NCBI GenBank assembly: GCA_012845835.1
Contig: JABAKD010000029.1
Span: 9,097,194-9,161,193 of the forward strand
Reading direction: 5' to 3'
DNA length: 64,000 bases
DNA from: Undaria pinnatifida
Lineage: Eukaryota > Sar > Phaeophyceae > Laminariales > Alariaceae
Under the pieces are notes generated by a model, which was not told the DNA's origin, did not search any database, and saw nothing but the letters and a program-made list of their open reading frames with translations. A program made the translations under genes and the position numbers. Of the stretch, positions 11,310-22,455 are shown one piece after another. The stretch's first letter is position 1; every line of letters starts with the position of its first letter.

Positions 11310-11827
11310 CTATGCATCCCGTGTCGGACACGCTTGAAGGCGGAGGTGCTGACCCCCCTCCTGCAGTGCCGTAGTTTTTCCTTTTTCGCGAACCTCCTCC
11401 AGCGTCTTTCCCAACTCTACCTCGCGTACCTCCGACGCAGCACGCTTCACCTCTAGCTCGCGGGAAAGTTGCTGCTGTGCGTGTAGCTCGACTCGCGTCT
11501 GGGCCAAGGCTGCATTTGACTCGTGCCGGAGGTCCTGCTCCAGGTTGAGTTTGCCTTTCTCCTCGGACAACGGATAAGAGACATCTTGCAGCAAAGACTT
11601 TGCCTCAGCGGTCTCGACCCGGCTCTCGTCGCGATGCTTCACGGCCCGGTCACGGATGCCCTCGGCCGCCTCGACACCGCCGCGCTGGATGGCAAGCGCC
11701 CGGCGTGCAGCCGCGCCCGCGTCTGCCGTCGTGATCCCGGTACGCGCCCGATAAGCCTCCTTGACCTTTTGCGAAGTTTTTTTTTTCCTTTCGGTCCGGT
11801 GCCTTCAGGTTTTTTCGAGTTTCTCAT
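11310..11827 (-). pseudogene. Coiled-coil protein frame with a break at an A-run
   Basis: Minus strand. An ATG at 11827 opens a Lys-rich start (MRNSKKPEGTGPKG). At a run of ten A's (about 11774-11783) the frame must shift to continue as KEAYRARTG..., then through an Ala/Arg/Glu-rich, helix-prone stretch (KHRDESRVETAEAKSLLQD, VELHAQQQLSRELEVKRAA, LGKTLEEVREKGK) to a stop at 11310. The heptad-like spacing of L, V and A suggests a coiled coil. I recognise no family. It lies wholly inside the 10.8 kb element and may be captured host sequence or an element protein. If the A-run length is a sequencing error the frame would be intact. Confidence 0.4.
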
Positions 11828-12331
11828 GGCTAACTTTGCACCATCACTCTGCCAGAATGACCCAATGGGGCCAACTTTGATTGCGAATTTCTCGCCGGCT
11901 ATTAACTGGATTTAAGAGCGGATTGCTTTGCTGTCTCCGTCAAGTCCCGGCGGAGCGGAATACTGGTATTTTTCCAATACCCAGTTGCAGTTGTTCGACC
12001 CCATTGAGCAAGAGACGAATATAAGCAGAACACACGAGTTTTCCCGCACATTTCCGTCCGATTAGACTTCAAAATATAACGGAAAAATCTGAATAATCAG
12101 TTCTTCCCTCCGTTTACACTGATTACACGTGTCTGTCGAACTTCAGGATCCTACTCGCCTCCTGTGTTGGAGTATTTTATGATACCCTGTAAAACATAAT
12201 TTAGTCTAAAACCACGTAAAAACAGTGTTCGCACTTTTTTTCTCCGAGACATTTTTTCGGATTTTTTGGCGGTTTTCGCCGAATAGATCTGCCATTTTTT
12301 TGGGTCAAATCGACTTCCAGTCCCAGACCTA

Positions 12332-12496
12332 ACAGTATATGCTGGCTGCGTCATAGCCAGTACCTTGGATCCGAACAGTACACTGGTCGAGGTGAATCCC
12401 GGACGATCGTGCCCCCCCGGCTGGAGAGGGGGTTTCGCTGGAGGCGCCCTCGGAGGGCCCTGCTGGAGGCGCCATGCCGGAGGCCCGTCTATACGT
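12332..12496 (+). repeat. Right 165-bp direct repeat of the 10.8 kb element
   Basis: Same length as the left copy, with scattered substitutions (for example ACCTTGGAT against ACCGTGGGT). The following 12497-13240 interval shows a weak internal duplication of GCGGACCAA/GCGGGCCAA text but no gene. Confidence 0.9.
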
Positions 12497-13259
12497 GTTT
12501 TGGCTTCACTGGATATAAAACAAGCTAGAGTTCGCGCGATGTTTCAAGGGTACTTCCTGGATCTCAAAGATGGTATAATAGTTGAACCTGTAAAAACAGA
12601 AAAAAAGCGGACCAACTGTGTGTCCCTATCTCTCCTCTCTCTTCTCATTTTCGAAAACATGTCTCTCTCTCGGCGCTGCCCAAGTTGTTGAGTTCCCGTT
12701 GTGTTGGTGTAATACAAGAAAAGCGAAGCATACAGTAATACCTGATAGTACAGAAGGAAAAGCGGGCCAAGTGTATGGACCTCTCGTGCCTGTCGTAAAG
12801 TTTGTGTACACCTCTCTCGGCGCTCGGTACCGCGCATTTTTACGGGTTTCCATTGTATTAGGAGGCATTGCTGTGGAACGTACACGGGAGTGTACGAAGT
12901 ACTGGCAGCACGACATATGTCCGTCGACGGTCTAGTTTCGAGACGCCAAGCCTCTCTAGACCAAATCTACTAGCCTCTGTACACGTAGCACTTGCTTGCG
13001 CGCGGCAATGTTCTCATACGACCAATAGAAAGAGACTGCGGACACGAGTGTTGATTTGTACAGTAGCCAAGCCCAACAACAAGCCCGTTCCCTCCCACTA
13101 CCGGTGTGCAGCAGACAGCAATACATGGCACAGGGCACCCACTGGTCGAGGCTGGGTGGGTTACTTGGGAAAGAGTGCTTCAACTCCAACTTCAGCATAC
13201 TCATCACTCGTATCGACTTTCGAATTTCTCGTTTTCCTGCAAATCTCAGCCTAGTGTAT

Positions 13260-13770
13260 GTTTTCCCTGAGGCCATCTCGTATAATAGCGTGACGAATCC
13301 GAAAATGAGATGATTTTTTGGGTAGCAAAACGAGAGGGGCAGAATCGAATGGACAACCCTTGCAATAAAACCCGAATTTGCGGATTGTTTTTCGGACAAC
13401 GTTCTCGCGAAATGATCAACAATGGCGATCGCTCGACTACGTAATCGTACGAGTTCGCCGCACCGAAGCATCCCAACGCACGCAGATAAAGTTTTGTAGG
13501 TGGGGCGAGGGATAACACGCCGTGTTCGCTTCACGCTAGGAGGCTTGTCTTCCCCCTCGCTCCGGTTGATCTTATTCATCAACAACGGCGAGTATGTCGC
13601 AGACGGCGGTTGCTCTTGTCCTCGACGACGAGTAGTGTGTGTTACCAGGTATGTGTTTGGCGAACGTTGCAATCGCGACTGCGAGGAGAATGGCGAGGCT
13701 CTCGTAGTTGTCACCATTACACTATCCGATCCCATCGGCTCGTGGCGAGGCCCGAGGTGTGTGCCAGAGG
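13260..13770. repeat. Diverged tandem duplication, copy 1
   Basis: Shares its order with 13965-14450: CCATCTC.TATnATAGC, CCCGAA.TTnCGGATT, GCGATCGCTC.ACTACGT, GAGTTCGCCGCACC, then TTTGTAGGTGGGGCGAGGG and ACACGCCGTGT. A 259-codon open frame covers part of it on the minus strand, but the second copy does not preserve that frame, so I treat it as non-coding. Confidence 0.7.
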
Positions 13771-13964
13771 GTAGCGCGACACAGCATCAGAAACACGGAC
13801 ACACCTATGATACGTGTTGCTTGCTGAGATAGATATTTCTGATGCGCGTCTCGCGTCTTCTGCTACTATTACTGCTGTTTTTTTACTTGTCACACGCTTG
13901 TTGCCTCCCATGACGTATGGAAAACCAAATCGGGGTGCCATTTTCCTGCCATTTTCGGATATGA

Positions 13965-14450
13965 TTTTAGAAGCCATCTCTTATGATAGCTTATCCGAAT
14001 CGAAAATTAAATGGATTTTCGGGTCTTAGAACCAGACAGGCACAATAGGATCCACAACCCTTACAACGAAACCCGAACTTACGGATTTTTTTTCGGAAAA
14101 AATTCACGCGAAATAACCGACAACAGCGATCGCTCTACTACGTGTACTCATGCGAGTTCGCCGCACCCGAGCGGCTCAGCACACGCAGATGAAGCTTTGT
14201 AGGTGGGGCGAGGGAAAACACGCCGTGTGCGCTTCGCATTTCCCCTCGCTCCCGTCGATCTCGTGCATGAACACCGACATGTCGCATGCGGCGGCTGTCC
14301 TCGTCCTCGGTACGAGTAGTGCGTGTTTTGTGTTCATGCTGCAATCGCGACTTCAAGGAGATCGGCGAGGCTTTCGTAGTCGTCACCATCACAATCTGAT
14401 CCAACTGGATCGTGGTGAGGCCCGGGGTGTGTGCCAGTGGGTAGCGGGAC
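13965..14450. repeat. Diverged tandem duplication, copy 2
   Basis: About 700 bp from copy 1, same orientation, with many substitutions and small indels. Both copies end near CTCGTAGTnGTCACCAT-type text. Confidence 0.7.
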
Positions 14451-14579
14451 AGCAGCAGAAGCACGAGTACGCTTGCTTAATAGATGTGCCTTATGCGTAT
14501 CTTGTGTCTCGTACTAATCGTACTACTGTTTTCGGCTTGTTACACGCTTGTTGCTTCCCATGTCGAATGGAGAACCAAC

Positions 14580-14910
14580 TCCGGATGTCATTTTCGGATA
14601 CGATGTTATCCGAAACTGGGCCCCCATTTCGGGTCGAGGCCGACCTCAAAACGATATCCGAAAATGGAATCCTGGAGATATCCAGTTTCGGGTCTATAAG
14701 ATTTGCAAACTGGCGTTGCGGCCAGAAAACGTTCATTTCCGGATACAGAGTAACGGTGTTGGAAGTTACCAGTATAAGTTGGCAGGTATGGCCGTATCCG
14801 AAACTGGGCCCCCATTTTCGGGTGGGGACCGACCTGAAAACGATATCCGATTGTAGAAGCCATAAAATTCACCAGTGTGCGATCCAAAAACGTTCATTTT
14901 CGGATCCAGA
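14580..14910. repeat. Palindromic TATCCGAAA repeats
   Basis: CATTTTCGGATACG and CGATATCCGAAAATG form an inverted pair about 70 bp apart (14588-14667). ATCCGAAACTGGGCCCCCAT occurs at 14608 and again at 14796, and further TTCGGAT motifs follow at 14735 and 14898, and precede at 13955. It looks like the ends of related foldback or MITE copies. The interval 14990-16574 holds only weak coding hints (a minus-strand Ser/Ala-rich frame at about 15000-15220) and is otherwise featureless to me. Confidence 0.5.
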
Positions 14911-16574
14911 TTCGGTGTTCACAAGAGATGGCCATAATAATTACACGTACAAAATTATAGCTGCTGCTCAGAGAAGGCTCCTCAGCTTTTCTTAGACGTA
15001 TTTTTGAGGTTTTGCCGTGCTGGCTTGCGATGAGGATCGCCCCTCGGCCCGAAACTCCCTCAGCTTGCTCCCCGACCCCAACTGTGTCGGAGGAGGTCTC
15101 GGGTGTGCTTGCATCGTGCCCGGACTGCCGGCTGGCAGGATGTGCTGCACTCGTGTTTGGCAAAAATATTTCAAATACGTCAGATGCGAGTTCGACCAGT
15201 TGAGCGATCGATACTGACTTCCGGCAGTTGAGTGGTCTAGATTTGCAAGCTGAGTGATTCATGAGTCTCGTGGGCAATACATAAAAGTAGTCGCGTACAG
15301 GGGATAAGAGAGGAGAGAAGTCTAGGCACATCTGGTTGGACTGCTACAAATCATGATAAAGCAGCAATACGATCGAGGTACGAGGCGGTTTGGCCATTAC
15401 GGCTGCTGCTATTGTTGTAGTATCATAGTCCTGCCATACCACCCGCCGGTACTTTCATGTACGTGGCATATGATCCGATCATGGATTTCTCGTCCTCCCT
15501 ATCGTTCCTTTGCTTTATCCCTTCAAAATATTTTAAAAATGGAAATATCCCTTCAATATATACAAACACCCTCCACACTCGCCCCACCTCATACTTGCAA
15601 TACCATGAACTTATTAAATACCACACCGTACCCCTTGGCAGCAATTTGTCGCCTCTACGGTCCCTTTTCGCTTCGTTTACTAGGTAACTGACTTACGGGC
15701 TTGCGCGGAGCCGCAGGCGGGCGTCAGCCCGCCGCGTCGACGCCCCGCTGGTAGTGTGTGTGCAGCATATGATGCTTGCAGAGTAAAATACGTGCTGATG
15801 GGTAAACCAGGAGCCAGGCAAACGCATCTTTCGGCGACGTAAAAGAGTACGAGAGCTTCAACTACAGCGTGCGTGTAGACAGCCTCAGAAGCTTTGCCTC
15901 AGGTAGCCTCGGGTATCGTACGACACAACAATCAAATGCGCAACCAATTGCGGTGTTGTGTCGGTTACAGCACTTGGTTCGTTCAAGGTTTGAGGTTTGT
16001 ACCGGGATCTGATTGATGTACCAGACAGCAGGTAAACAGGGCTGTCCTCACTATATGACCCTAGATGACCCATGATGAAAAGTGCCCTACGATTGAAGGG
16101 AACAATGCTCTGGCACCCACAGCTTAGACACTCTGCACGAGAGCTCCGCCACATTAACGCACCATTAGACTTACGAGAGCCAGGCGACTGGGTCGCAGCG
16201 GCAGCACCGCTTTCCTTGCATCACACGCAACCAATCTCGTGCATGCTCTTCAAAATTTGCCCTCGGACAAAATGAAGTCCCTACGTAGACTCAGCAGTAT
16301 TCGACTCTACCCGGTACAAATATTTCCAAATATAAATGTCGTTTCGTTATCAATATTTAATACAAAACGGTCTTTACATTTACAGACAAGTTGGAACCAT
16401 ACAGAGCATGAACACACAGGCCAGCGATACAGGGAGCACCTACGAACGATATGAGCTGGTGCTTTGTGCTGCATTCAATGCTTTCTCTTGCTCCTACCTA
16501 GCTTATCGAGAACAACCAGCAGCGGTATCAACACTCAACACTAAACAAGCAACCCCATCGCCGTTACCGCTTAC

Positions 16575-17275
16575 CTTTGCGCAGCTTCCTCGCTCCTCTG
16601 CTGCCCTGCTCGTTGGCCGGCCTCAGCTGCGTTCTCATCTCTCGAATAGCCGGCCCCGTGTCTGCATCCTCCATTGGCGGAGTCTTGACGACGTCCCGCC
16701 CCTCTTCTCGAGGGGCCGCGTAAACCAATTTGGGAGCAGCAGCAGCGGTAGACAGGCCCGCTTTAGGCTGGCCATGCAGAGCTGAGGCTCCACCGTGAGA
16801 GGCACCACCACTGGTTGTTCTTTGTGCCTCGGCGCCGTTTGATGGTGTTCCAGCGAGAAGGAGCGAGAGCGATGGCCGTGACGTAGAACCAACGGTTGCT
16901 CCTCGCCAGGACGCCGAGACGACCCTAGTGCATCGGCAAAGCATATTCACCATGCAAGCTAACAGCAAGACCAAGTCTACTTCGTATTGCAAGCCCCACA
17001 CGCAGAGCAACTCTGTCTCAAGGCAGCTGGCTGGCCAAACGCTCACGGGCATCCCTTCATCGCAAAACACGCCTTCTGTTTTCATGGGTGGAAGGGGACG
17101 TACATTTTGCATTGACCAATCATACTGCGTAGACAACGGTTTTCTCAGCGAGATTACCGATATTTTGATTTTCCCCCTCCGTCCCCTTCCGCAGCGGAGC
17201 ACTTGCGTTGCTGCCGAGTTCCTTTTGCATCCCACGTGCCCTCCTTCTGCGTGCTCGCTCTATCTTCAGCGCACC
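16575..17275 (-). CDS. Two phase-matched exons, unknown product
   Basis: Minus strand: exon 17158-17275 (acceptor GTAG, donor GTAATC) joins in phase 2 to exon 16575-16924 (acceptor CACTAG, donor GTAAGC), giving about 155 residues open at both ends. The sequence is polar, rich in Ser, Ala, Arg and Gly (AEDRASTQKEGTWDAKG in the first exon; PREEGRDVVKTPPMEDADTG and IREMRTQLRPANEQGSRG in the second) and looks disordered. No domain is recognised. Support comes only from open frame, matching phases and plausible splice sites, so this could be chance. No downstream exon in phase 1 was found. Confidence 0.4.
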
Positions 17276-17603
17276 CTACATCCACGAAGGTGAGTGTGAG
17301 CCCTGGTCTCGCGTGCTGTGGATTGCACTTCCGCGACAGGCTGCGCACCTCTGATAATGCGAAAAGTATGCATTGGGATAAATCGCCGTGCCCGGAGTCT
17401 ACGTACATGGTAGAGACTGAACATCATTCCGAGTTGTTTTCGAGGCAAAGCAATACCATGCAGGCGCGAGTCACCGACGTCGACTGACGCGCCGGCGGTA
17501 CCTTTGCACTGCGGTGGTAGTACCTGTCGACGGCCTCCCCTACCCCAAATCCTAGTTTTACTCTAGTCTAACTGCAAAGATGCCGACCCGTCCGTCCGTC
17601 GAT

Positions 17604-17708
17604 TCAGGTTCCAAATTCTTTATTAGCCAACGCCCACCGAGCCAGCTGGGGAAAAGAGCGAAGGCTCAGCTCAATGTTCTCTCTCACGAGTTGCTCAAAC
17701 GAACTGCC
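17604..17708 (-). CDS. Possible terminal exon, unknown product
   Basis: Minus-strand frame of 34 residues plus stop after acceptor GAGGCAG, phase 0: FEQLVRENIELSLRSFPQL then ARWALANKEFGT. It reads like a helical protein C-terminus. The upstream exons would lie above 17708 on the minus strand, but none was convincing. A basic, Arg-rich frame at 17950-18250 is possible but unsupported. Confidence 0.3.
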   Translation of the reverse strand, partial: GSSFEQLVRENIELSLRSFPQLARWALANKEFGT

Positions 17709-18365
17709 CTGCCTCGCCCCCCTGAATCCAAACAATGCCTTGCCACACCATGGCACGTGCACCCACCCACCACACGCAACACCCACCACCCTGATCTTGG
17801 GCTAGCCTACGATCGCAACCCTCCAGTTTTCCGCGTGCCTACTTGCGATGACGACGATGATGAACGCGGGTGTTTTTTTTGCAGCCCGATTTTCTGGCCC
17901 GTCAGCAGCAGTGGGTGGATGGCTGTCTTTGTATTTGTCTAATCTGATTAATGGCTAAAATAAATTGAAAATGGTGTTCGAAACTCGAGCCATTATACGA
18001 CTCGTAGCTATTCGGAGTACTTTTCTTTCCAAAATGATCCCCGGTTTTTACATCATACTCCACCGCACGTTTCTTCCTCGACGTTCTCTCCCTCCTTCTT
18101 GCCCCCACCCCATTCGCTCCCTTCGCCCCCTCGCCATTGTCTGGCCTCCTTGCCGTTGCCTGGCTCCTTTGCCATTGCCTGGCATCCTTGTTGTCGCTTC
18201 TTTCGTGGAATGGGCTACTCCACTTTTGTTCGCTAAAAACATAGGCGGAGGGCAACGCTTCTTAAAGCAAAAAAACTAAAAGATGGTGGAATTTTCTCCG
18301 TTGCCCGTCATCTTCGTGGCTAGCGCGGTGAGTTCGAGTTTCGTTTGTCAATCCACATGATGAAA

Positions 18366-18490
18366 AAATGTCGAAGGATATAGGTCGGCGACGCCCCTTG
18401 AAACTACAAGTATAGTCTATGCTTGCTCTGTTGTACCAGGGCATGAGGGTCAACAAGGTGACGCTAATTGATCTGTGCGCGATGAAATGG
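18366..18490 (+). repeat. Fragment of repeat family A
   Basis: Contains AAGGATATAGGTCGGCGAC.CCCCTTG.AACTAC and GGGTCAACA.GGTGA.G, matching the middle of the copies at 2600 and 26697. Confidence 0.6.
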
Positions 18491-18860
18491 TTTTGCACAT
18501 ATCGTAGTTTTCGATGTCATTTTCGATCTCACAATGACGCCGCCGTGGAAGATATACTATACCAGTCGTAAGTAGGACCACAGACAAGGCAGCAATGCGC
18601 CCAAACCCTCTATAAATCTGTTATTAGTATTCGGAGACCATTCGTCTATTGAATTAATAGTGCTGCCCCGACACCGGCTGGGTGGTGTTATCTGCTTTGT
18701 TCCTGCGTGTTCGCCCCCTTAATTGATAGGCTTTGTTTTTCGTATTGTGTGTGTTCGATACGGGGGCGACGATGACGGCATTAGCACATTGGCACAACTG
18801 CTGTCGTCAGAAACAACAGCAGTGCACAGGTGATAGGCCATTTGGCAATGCTTCTACTCC

Positions 18861-18911
18861 TACAGGGTAGGGTCACCTACAGAGTGGGGTCACCTACAGA
18901 GTAGGGTCATT
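18861..18911 (+). repeat. Short tandem repeat, about 20-bp unit
   Basis: Three copies of a unit like AGGGTCACCTACAGAGT. The surrounding 18500-19750 stretch is AT/T-rich with no supported gene. Confidence 0.7.
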
Positions 18912-19751
18912 CGAAACCCAGCATTGTTACGGTTGCTGCCCCAGATGTTGGTTGGATGGCGTCGTCTGCTGTGTTGCTACTTTTAGTTGCTCTGGCTGTA
19001 CGTTGTGCTTTGTTTTTCATTTTTTTTTCGTCGCAACACGCTATTTCATCCTGTTTCCCTCTTTCTTTCCACTTGTTTTTTCCCTTTTTCTCTTCTTTTT
19101 TCCTTCTTGTTTTGTTGTTGCTAACTGCAGATAGTCTGGTGTGCTGGCTTCCATATTTTGTTTTTTTTTTGTTTAAATTATTCTACATACTCCATTTGTG
19201 AATTCAACAAAGTTAGGGTCAATACTCATTTTTCCAATCACCTTTTGCTTTGCGATCTGCGTGGTACACCGGCCGCTCGATTTTACAGGTGTATTATCGT
19301 ATTACTTTTTTTTCTTTGAATGTGTATGATCCCACGTCCTAGGTATGTTGCCGGGGTGTTATTTAGCCGCTTGCTCACCGCGGTTGGCATTGCATGGCCG
19401 AATCACCTGGTTGTATTTTAATGTTGTATCGCAGCAGAGCTCGTCCCTCTTGTGAGGCAAAATTGAGCATCAGCAGTACGAGTAGTCAGCACGGACACTG
19501 GTTGTGCAGGATGTACAGACGGCAGGGTGGAACATATCAGTTTTACGTGAAAACACACACACCGGCGTTTCCGATGTTGGTGTAGTGTGCGTTGTTTCTG
19601 GTGCTAGTAGGTGAATCTCGTCCCCCCTTTGAGACTTGAAAATTGACGATTAAGGCATCTGCCGGTGCTGTTTGGCGATGACAAAATTGGTGCCCGAACT
19701 AGGGCAATGCAAAGGCCCGTACGGAACGGGTGCAGCATGATTCGTATATGC

Positions 19752-20110
19752 TCGTACTGCGGCGCACTCACGCTACTTGTAGACGCTTGAAATATAGCAA
19801 TCGTCGTTTTTTCGGTAGCTACACGGGTCGCTGAAGGGTTGCTCGTGGGTTCAAGTCTCACTGAGTGCGCCATCGTGCTCGTAACGGGCTTTTCATGCGT
19901 AAAAATTGACGTGGGGGCGAGAGGTGAGTTCGCAAAATTCGATGAAAGTGGACGAGCATAAAGAGCTAAAAAAGGGGGAATGGCGAACCCCATGCACGGT
20001 AACAATGAACGCAAGTACCGGGGGGGAGAAGGGAAAGGCACCCATGACCAGGGCTTCTCCAGAAAGTCGCTGAGGGTAAATAAAGCCTCCATGAATAGCG
20101 AGTTGACCTG
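19752..20110 (+). repeat. SINE-like repeat family B with tRNA-like head
   Basis: The head has a box-A-like TAGCTACACGGG (near 19816) and a box-B-like GGGTTCAAGTCTC (near 19848), the Pol III internal promoter layout of a tRNA. It is enclosed by a perfect 10-bp inverted pair GGCGCACTCA (19761-19770) / TGAGTGCGCC (19862-19871). The body then follows the family order seen at 4105 and 24752, ending CGCTGAGGGTAAATAAAGCC. No clear target duplication was found. Confidence 0.55.
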
Positions 20111-20599
20111 GAGAGAATGAAGTGATGATCAAGAATATAAGAGATGAAGCTTATTCATCATTTTTCCGTAATACCCATAGCTTATGAATCATATTTTGAA
20201 AACATAACGTGTCCCAGGAATACTATTAATAATACTAGGCATGTTGGGATAATGCATGGCACAGGGGAGAGAAACGAGCAGGAGTATTTTCAGCACGTTT
20301 TGTTTTCTTCTTTTTCTTTCCCGCCCCTTTTTTTCTCTCCTGTTTTTCGACTGCATGTTCCTTTTTGTATTCGGCCTCGTGTACGTGCTTTTGTATGACG
20401 ACGACCCGACGATATTATTTTTCGGTTATTTTCCACGTCTACCTGGGTTTTCGCTTTTTTGTTCACTTTTTTGTGTTTGTGTTCGTGGCATTTCTTCTCT
20501 ACGTCGGGCACACTTGCTTTGTTTGTACAGACAGCAGCAGCAGCAGCGTTTGTCGGGACGATACTCGTACTGCTGTAGTTGGTGCCCGTATTATGTACT

Positions 20600-20665
20600 G
20601 TATACCACTATTTAGCAGATTTAGCATACCACGAAATACCGTGGATGCGATATATCTTACTACTA
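20600..20665 (+). repeat. 60-bp dispersed repeat, copy 1
   Basis: TTAGCAGATTTAGCA..C.ACGAAA.TAC.GTG followed by ATATCTTACTAC recurs at 21515-21585. Copy 1 is followed by a run of about 20 T. Confidence 0.5.
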
Positions 20666-20699
20666 CCATTTTTTTTTTTTTTTTTTTAACACACATATA

Positions 20700-20865
20700 C
20701 TTTCCAGCTTCTGGACAAGACGTGGTCACAGGTGTCGTCCCTTCTTCCCCCCGGTTCTTCCCTTCAATTTTTATCGCGCATAGCGTTCAGCAATCCCACT
20801 GCTCGTCGATTTTTCATCGAGTGTCGCGATTTTTACACCTGGTACCTGGTATGTCGATATGCTGA
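20700..20865 (-). repeat. SINE-like repeat family B, inverted copy
   Basis: Read on the minus strand: GATGAAAAATCGACGAGCAG, TGGGATTGCTGAA, GCGCGATAAAAAT, GGGGGGAAGAAGGGACGACA and CCTGTGACCACG, in the same order as 24870-25000 and 4105-4240. The T-run upstream at 20668-20688 lies at its 3' side. Confidence 0.6.
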
Positions 20866-21780
20866 ACTGGGTTTCCAGTCGCCATGAATGAAACAGCCCC
20901 TTACGGAAGGACAGAGCAGCAAGCAGCAAGATTACCGCTGCCAACCTGTTCCAAGCAAAATTCCTAGCAGCCTGTACCTCGGAAACGCCTAGAGGGGTTT
21001 CCAAATTACCAGAAATATAAAACTCTTTTACTGCCGCAAGGACGATCCCACTCTAATTTCGATAGGATAGTTCCACAACGGGTAAGACGATCATGCAGCG
21101 GTACAGGCACAGGTGTCATCGTGCTATAGCATGTGGTACAGCGTAAAACTCGTTTTATGGACTTGGGACACACGCCCTGCCCTATTAAATTGGTCCGGGC
21201 TGCTTCGTGTGGCTGATGCTAAACCGTATACTTCGAAATATGCTAAGAACTTTTTTTGGACACATTTCCCTATGAAGTCTCGTAGGCCACCCGTCGGGGT
21301 CAAGGCGGCCATGTGTCGTGGCGATTGACGAAATTAAGAACAGCATTGTTCCTCAGTCATATCTCCTGTCCGTCATGTTTTGGTCATGTTTTAATTTGCA
21401 TGGCAATTTCGCACTGTTTGTGTTGAGCGTCACACATTTCGTAATATGATAATATTATAATATCATAATGTCATACCGCACCGCCCGACGTTGCAGCCCT
21501 GCACCCAGAGTAGACTAATTAGCAGATTTAGCACCTTACGAAAGTACAGTGAGTGTGCTATATCTTACTACCACGCATTATGCCGTGTCTGTTACATACA
21601 TGCTTATGGTGACAAGAAGCACCTCAAATCCCTTGAACCGCGCCCACGTTATATCAATCGTAGGCGCATCACGAGGAGTTAGAGTTGGGGGATTTTTTTA
21701 CGTGGGGTCGTAAACACTTCCAGAGTATATACCCTAACGCCTTACATTGCAGCAATATCGACATATTGGGCCATTTCTTA

Positions 21781-22455
21781 CACAGTCGAAAAAGGGCAAG
21801 TCGACTGAGAATTCCGACTGGCGGGTCCACTCGAAAAACTCGACTTTTTCGACTGGATCCTCCAGTTAAAAAGCTCTGTCGAAAAAGTTTTACACGTGTG
21901 TTTTGAACCGATCGCATCGCTCATCCCACCACCAAACACACACCCACACGGCCACACACACATGCCAGGTACCCATGCCAGGTACCACACTGCAGTATTT
22001 TACAAGGCGCTGATGCTGGCTTGTCTATCCCTGCTGTTGCTTCTCGCAGCATGTCAGCGTGGCGCATTCCTAGTTCCGCTCGCCAGCAGCGTGTATCACA
22101 CGACGGCAGCAGCGCGCGGTCTCGATCCCATGCTGCCAACAACGGCTGCGCCTGCTGTAGCTTTGGCGGCTCTCGGCTGAGTGCAACTCCACGAACGTAG
22201 CTTTGGCGGCTTTCGGCTAAGCCCAAAGCCACCAACTCGCTGGGACGAAGGTTTGTCGAGCCGTTGCTCGCGGAGAAAGCGCAAAGCACAGAGCTGCTAA
22301 CCGATGTCGCCTGTTGTACAGCCGTACTCCCTTACACCAACCGCCTCTAGGAAGAGCACAAGAGCTATAAAATCGACTCGACTGACGATAAGAAGAAGGA
22401 CCAGAATAATCCAGTCGAAAAGGGCCGCGTTTTCGACTTGCAGAATCCGACTGTA
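21781..22455. mobile_element. MITE-like element with CAGTCG ends
   Basis: Left end ..TTCTTACACAGTCG and right end (complement) ..TTCTTATACAGTCG match in 18 of 19 positions when the flanking GCCATTTCTTA is included (21770-21788 and 22448-22466). Just inside, both ends carry GCAAGTCGA. GTCGA motifs recur inside. The TA next to the CAGTCG ends would fit a Tc1/mariner-type TA target. No transposase is present. Confidence 0.45.

Larger units (their letters stand above)
10819..12496. mobile_element. Unclassified element: 165-bp direct terminal repeats, 13-bp internal inverted repeats
   Basis: Two 165-bp direct repeats (10819-10983 and 12332-12496) differ at only a few positions. The sequence between them starts GTTAGGTCTGGGA (10982-10994) and ends with its exact complement TCCCAGACCTAAC (12321-12333), so the internal segment has perfect 13-bp inverted ends that overlap the direct repeats by two bases. 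The direct repeats do not start TG and end CA as LTRs normally do; their own ends (ACAGTATA ... TATACGT) are nearly inverted. No target duplication is evident. The internal part carries one broken coiled-coil frame on the minus strand. It could be a non-autonomous LTR-like element, a DIRS/Crypton-like relic, or a transposon insertion in a duplicated satellite. Confidence 0.55.

Noticed and set aside
12956-13735. 259-codon minus-strand frame
   Set aside because: It lies over a duplicated repeat whose second copy does not keep the frame, and it has no domain.
19761-19871. Functional tRNA gene
   Set aside because: Box-B-like and terminal pairing are present, but no proper D-arm or anticodon arm can be folded, and the sequence continues as a repeat body found elsewhere; a SINE head fits better.
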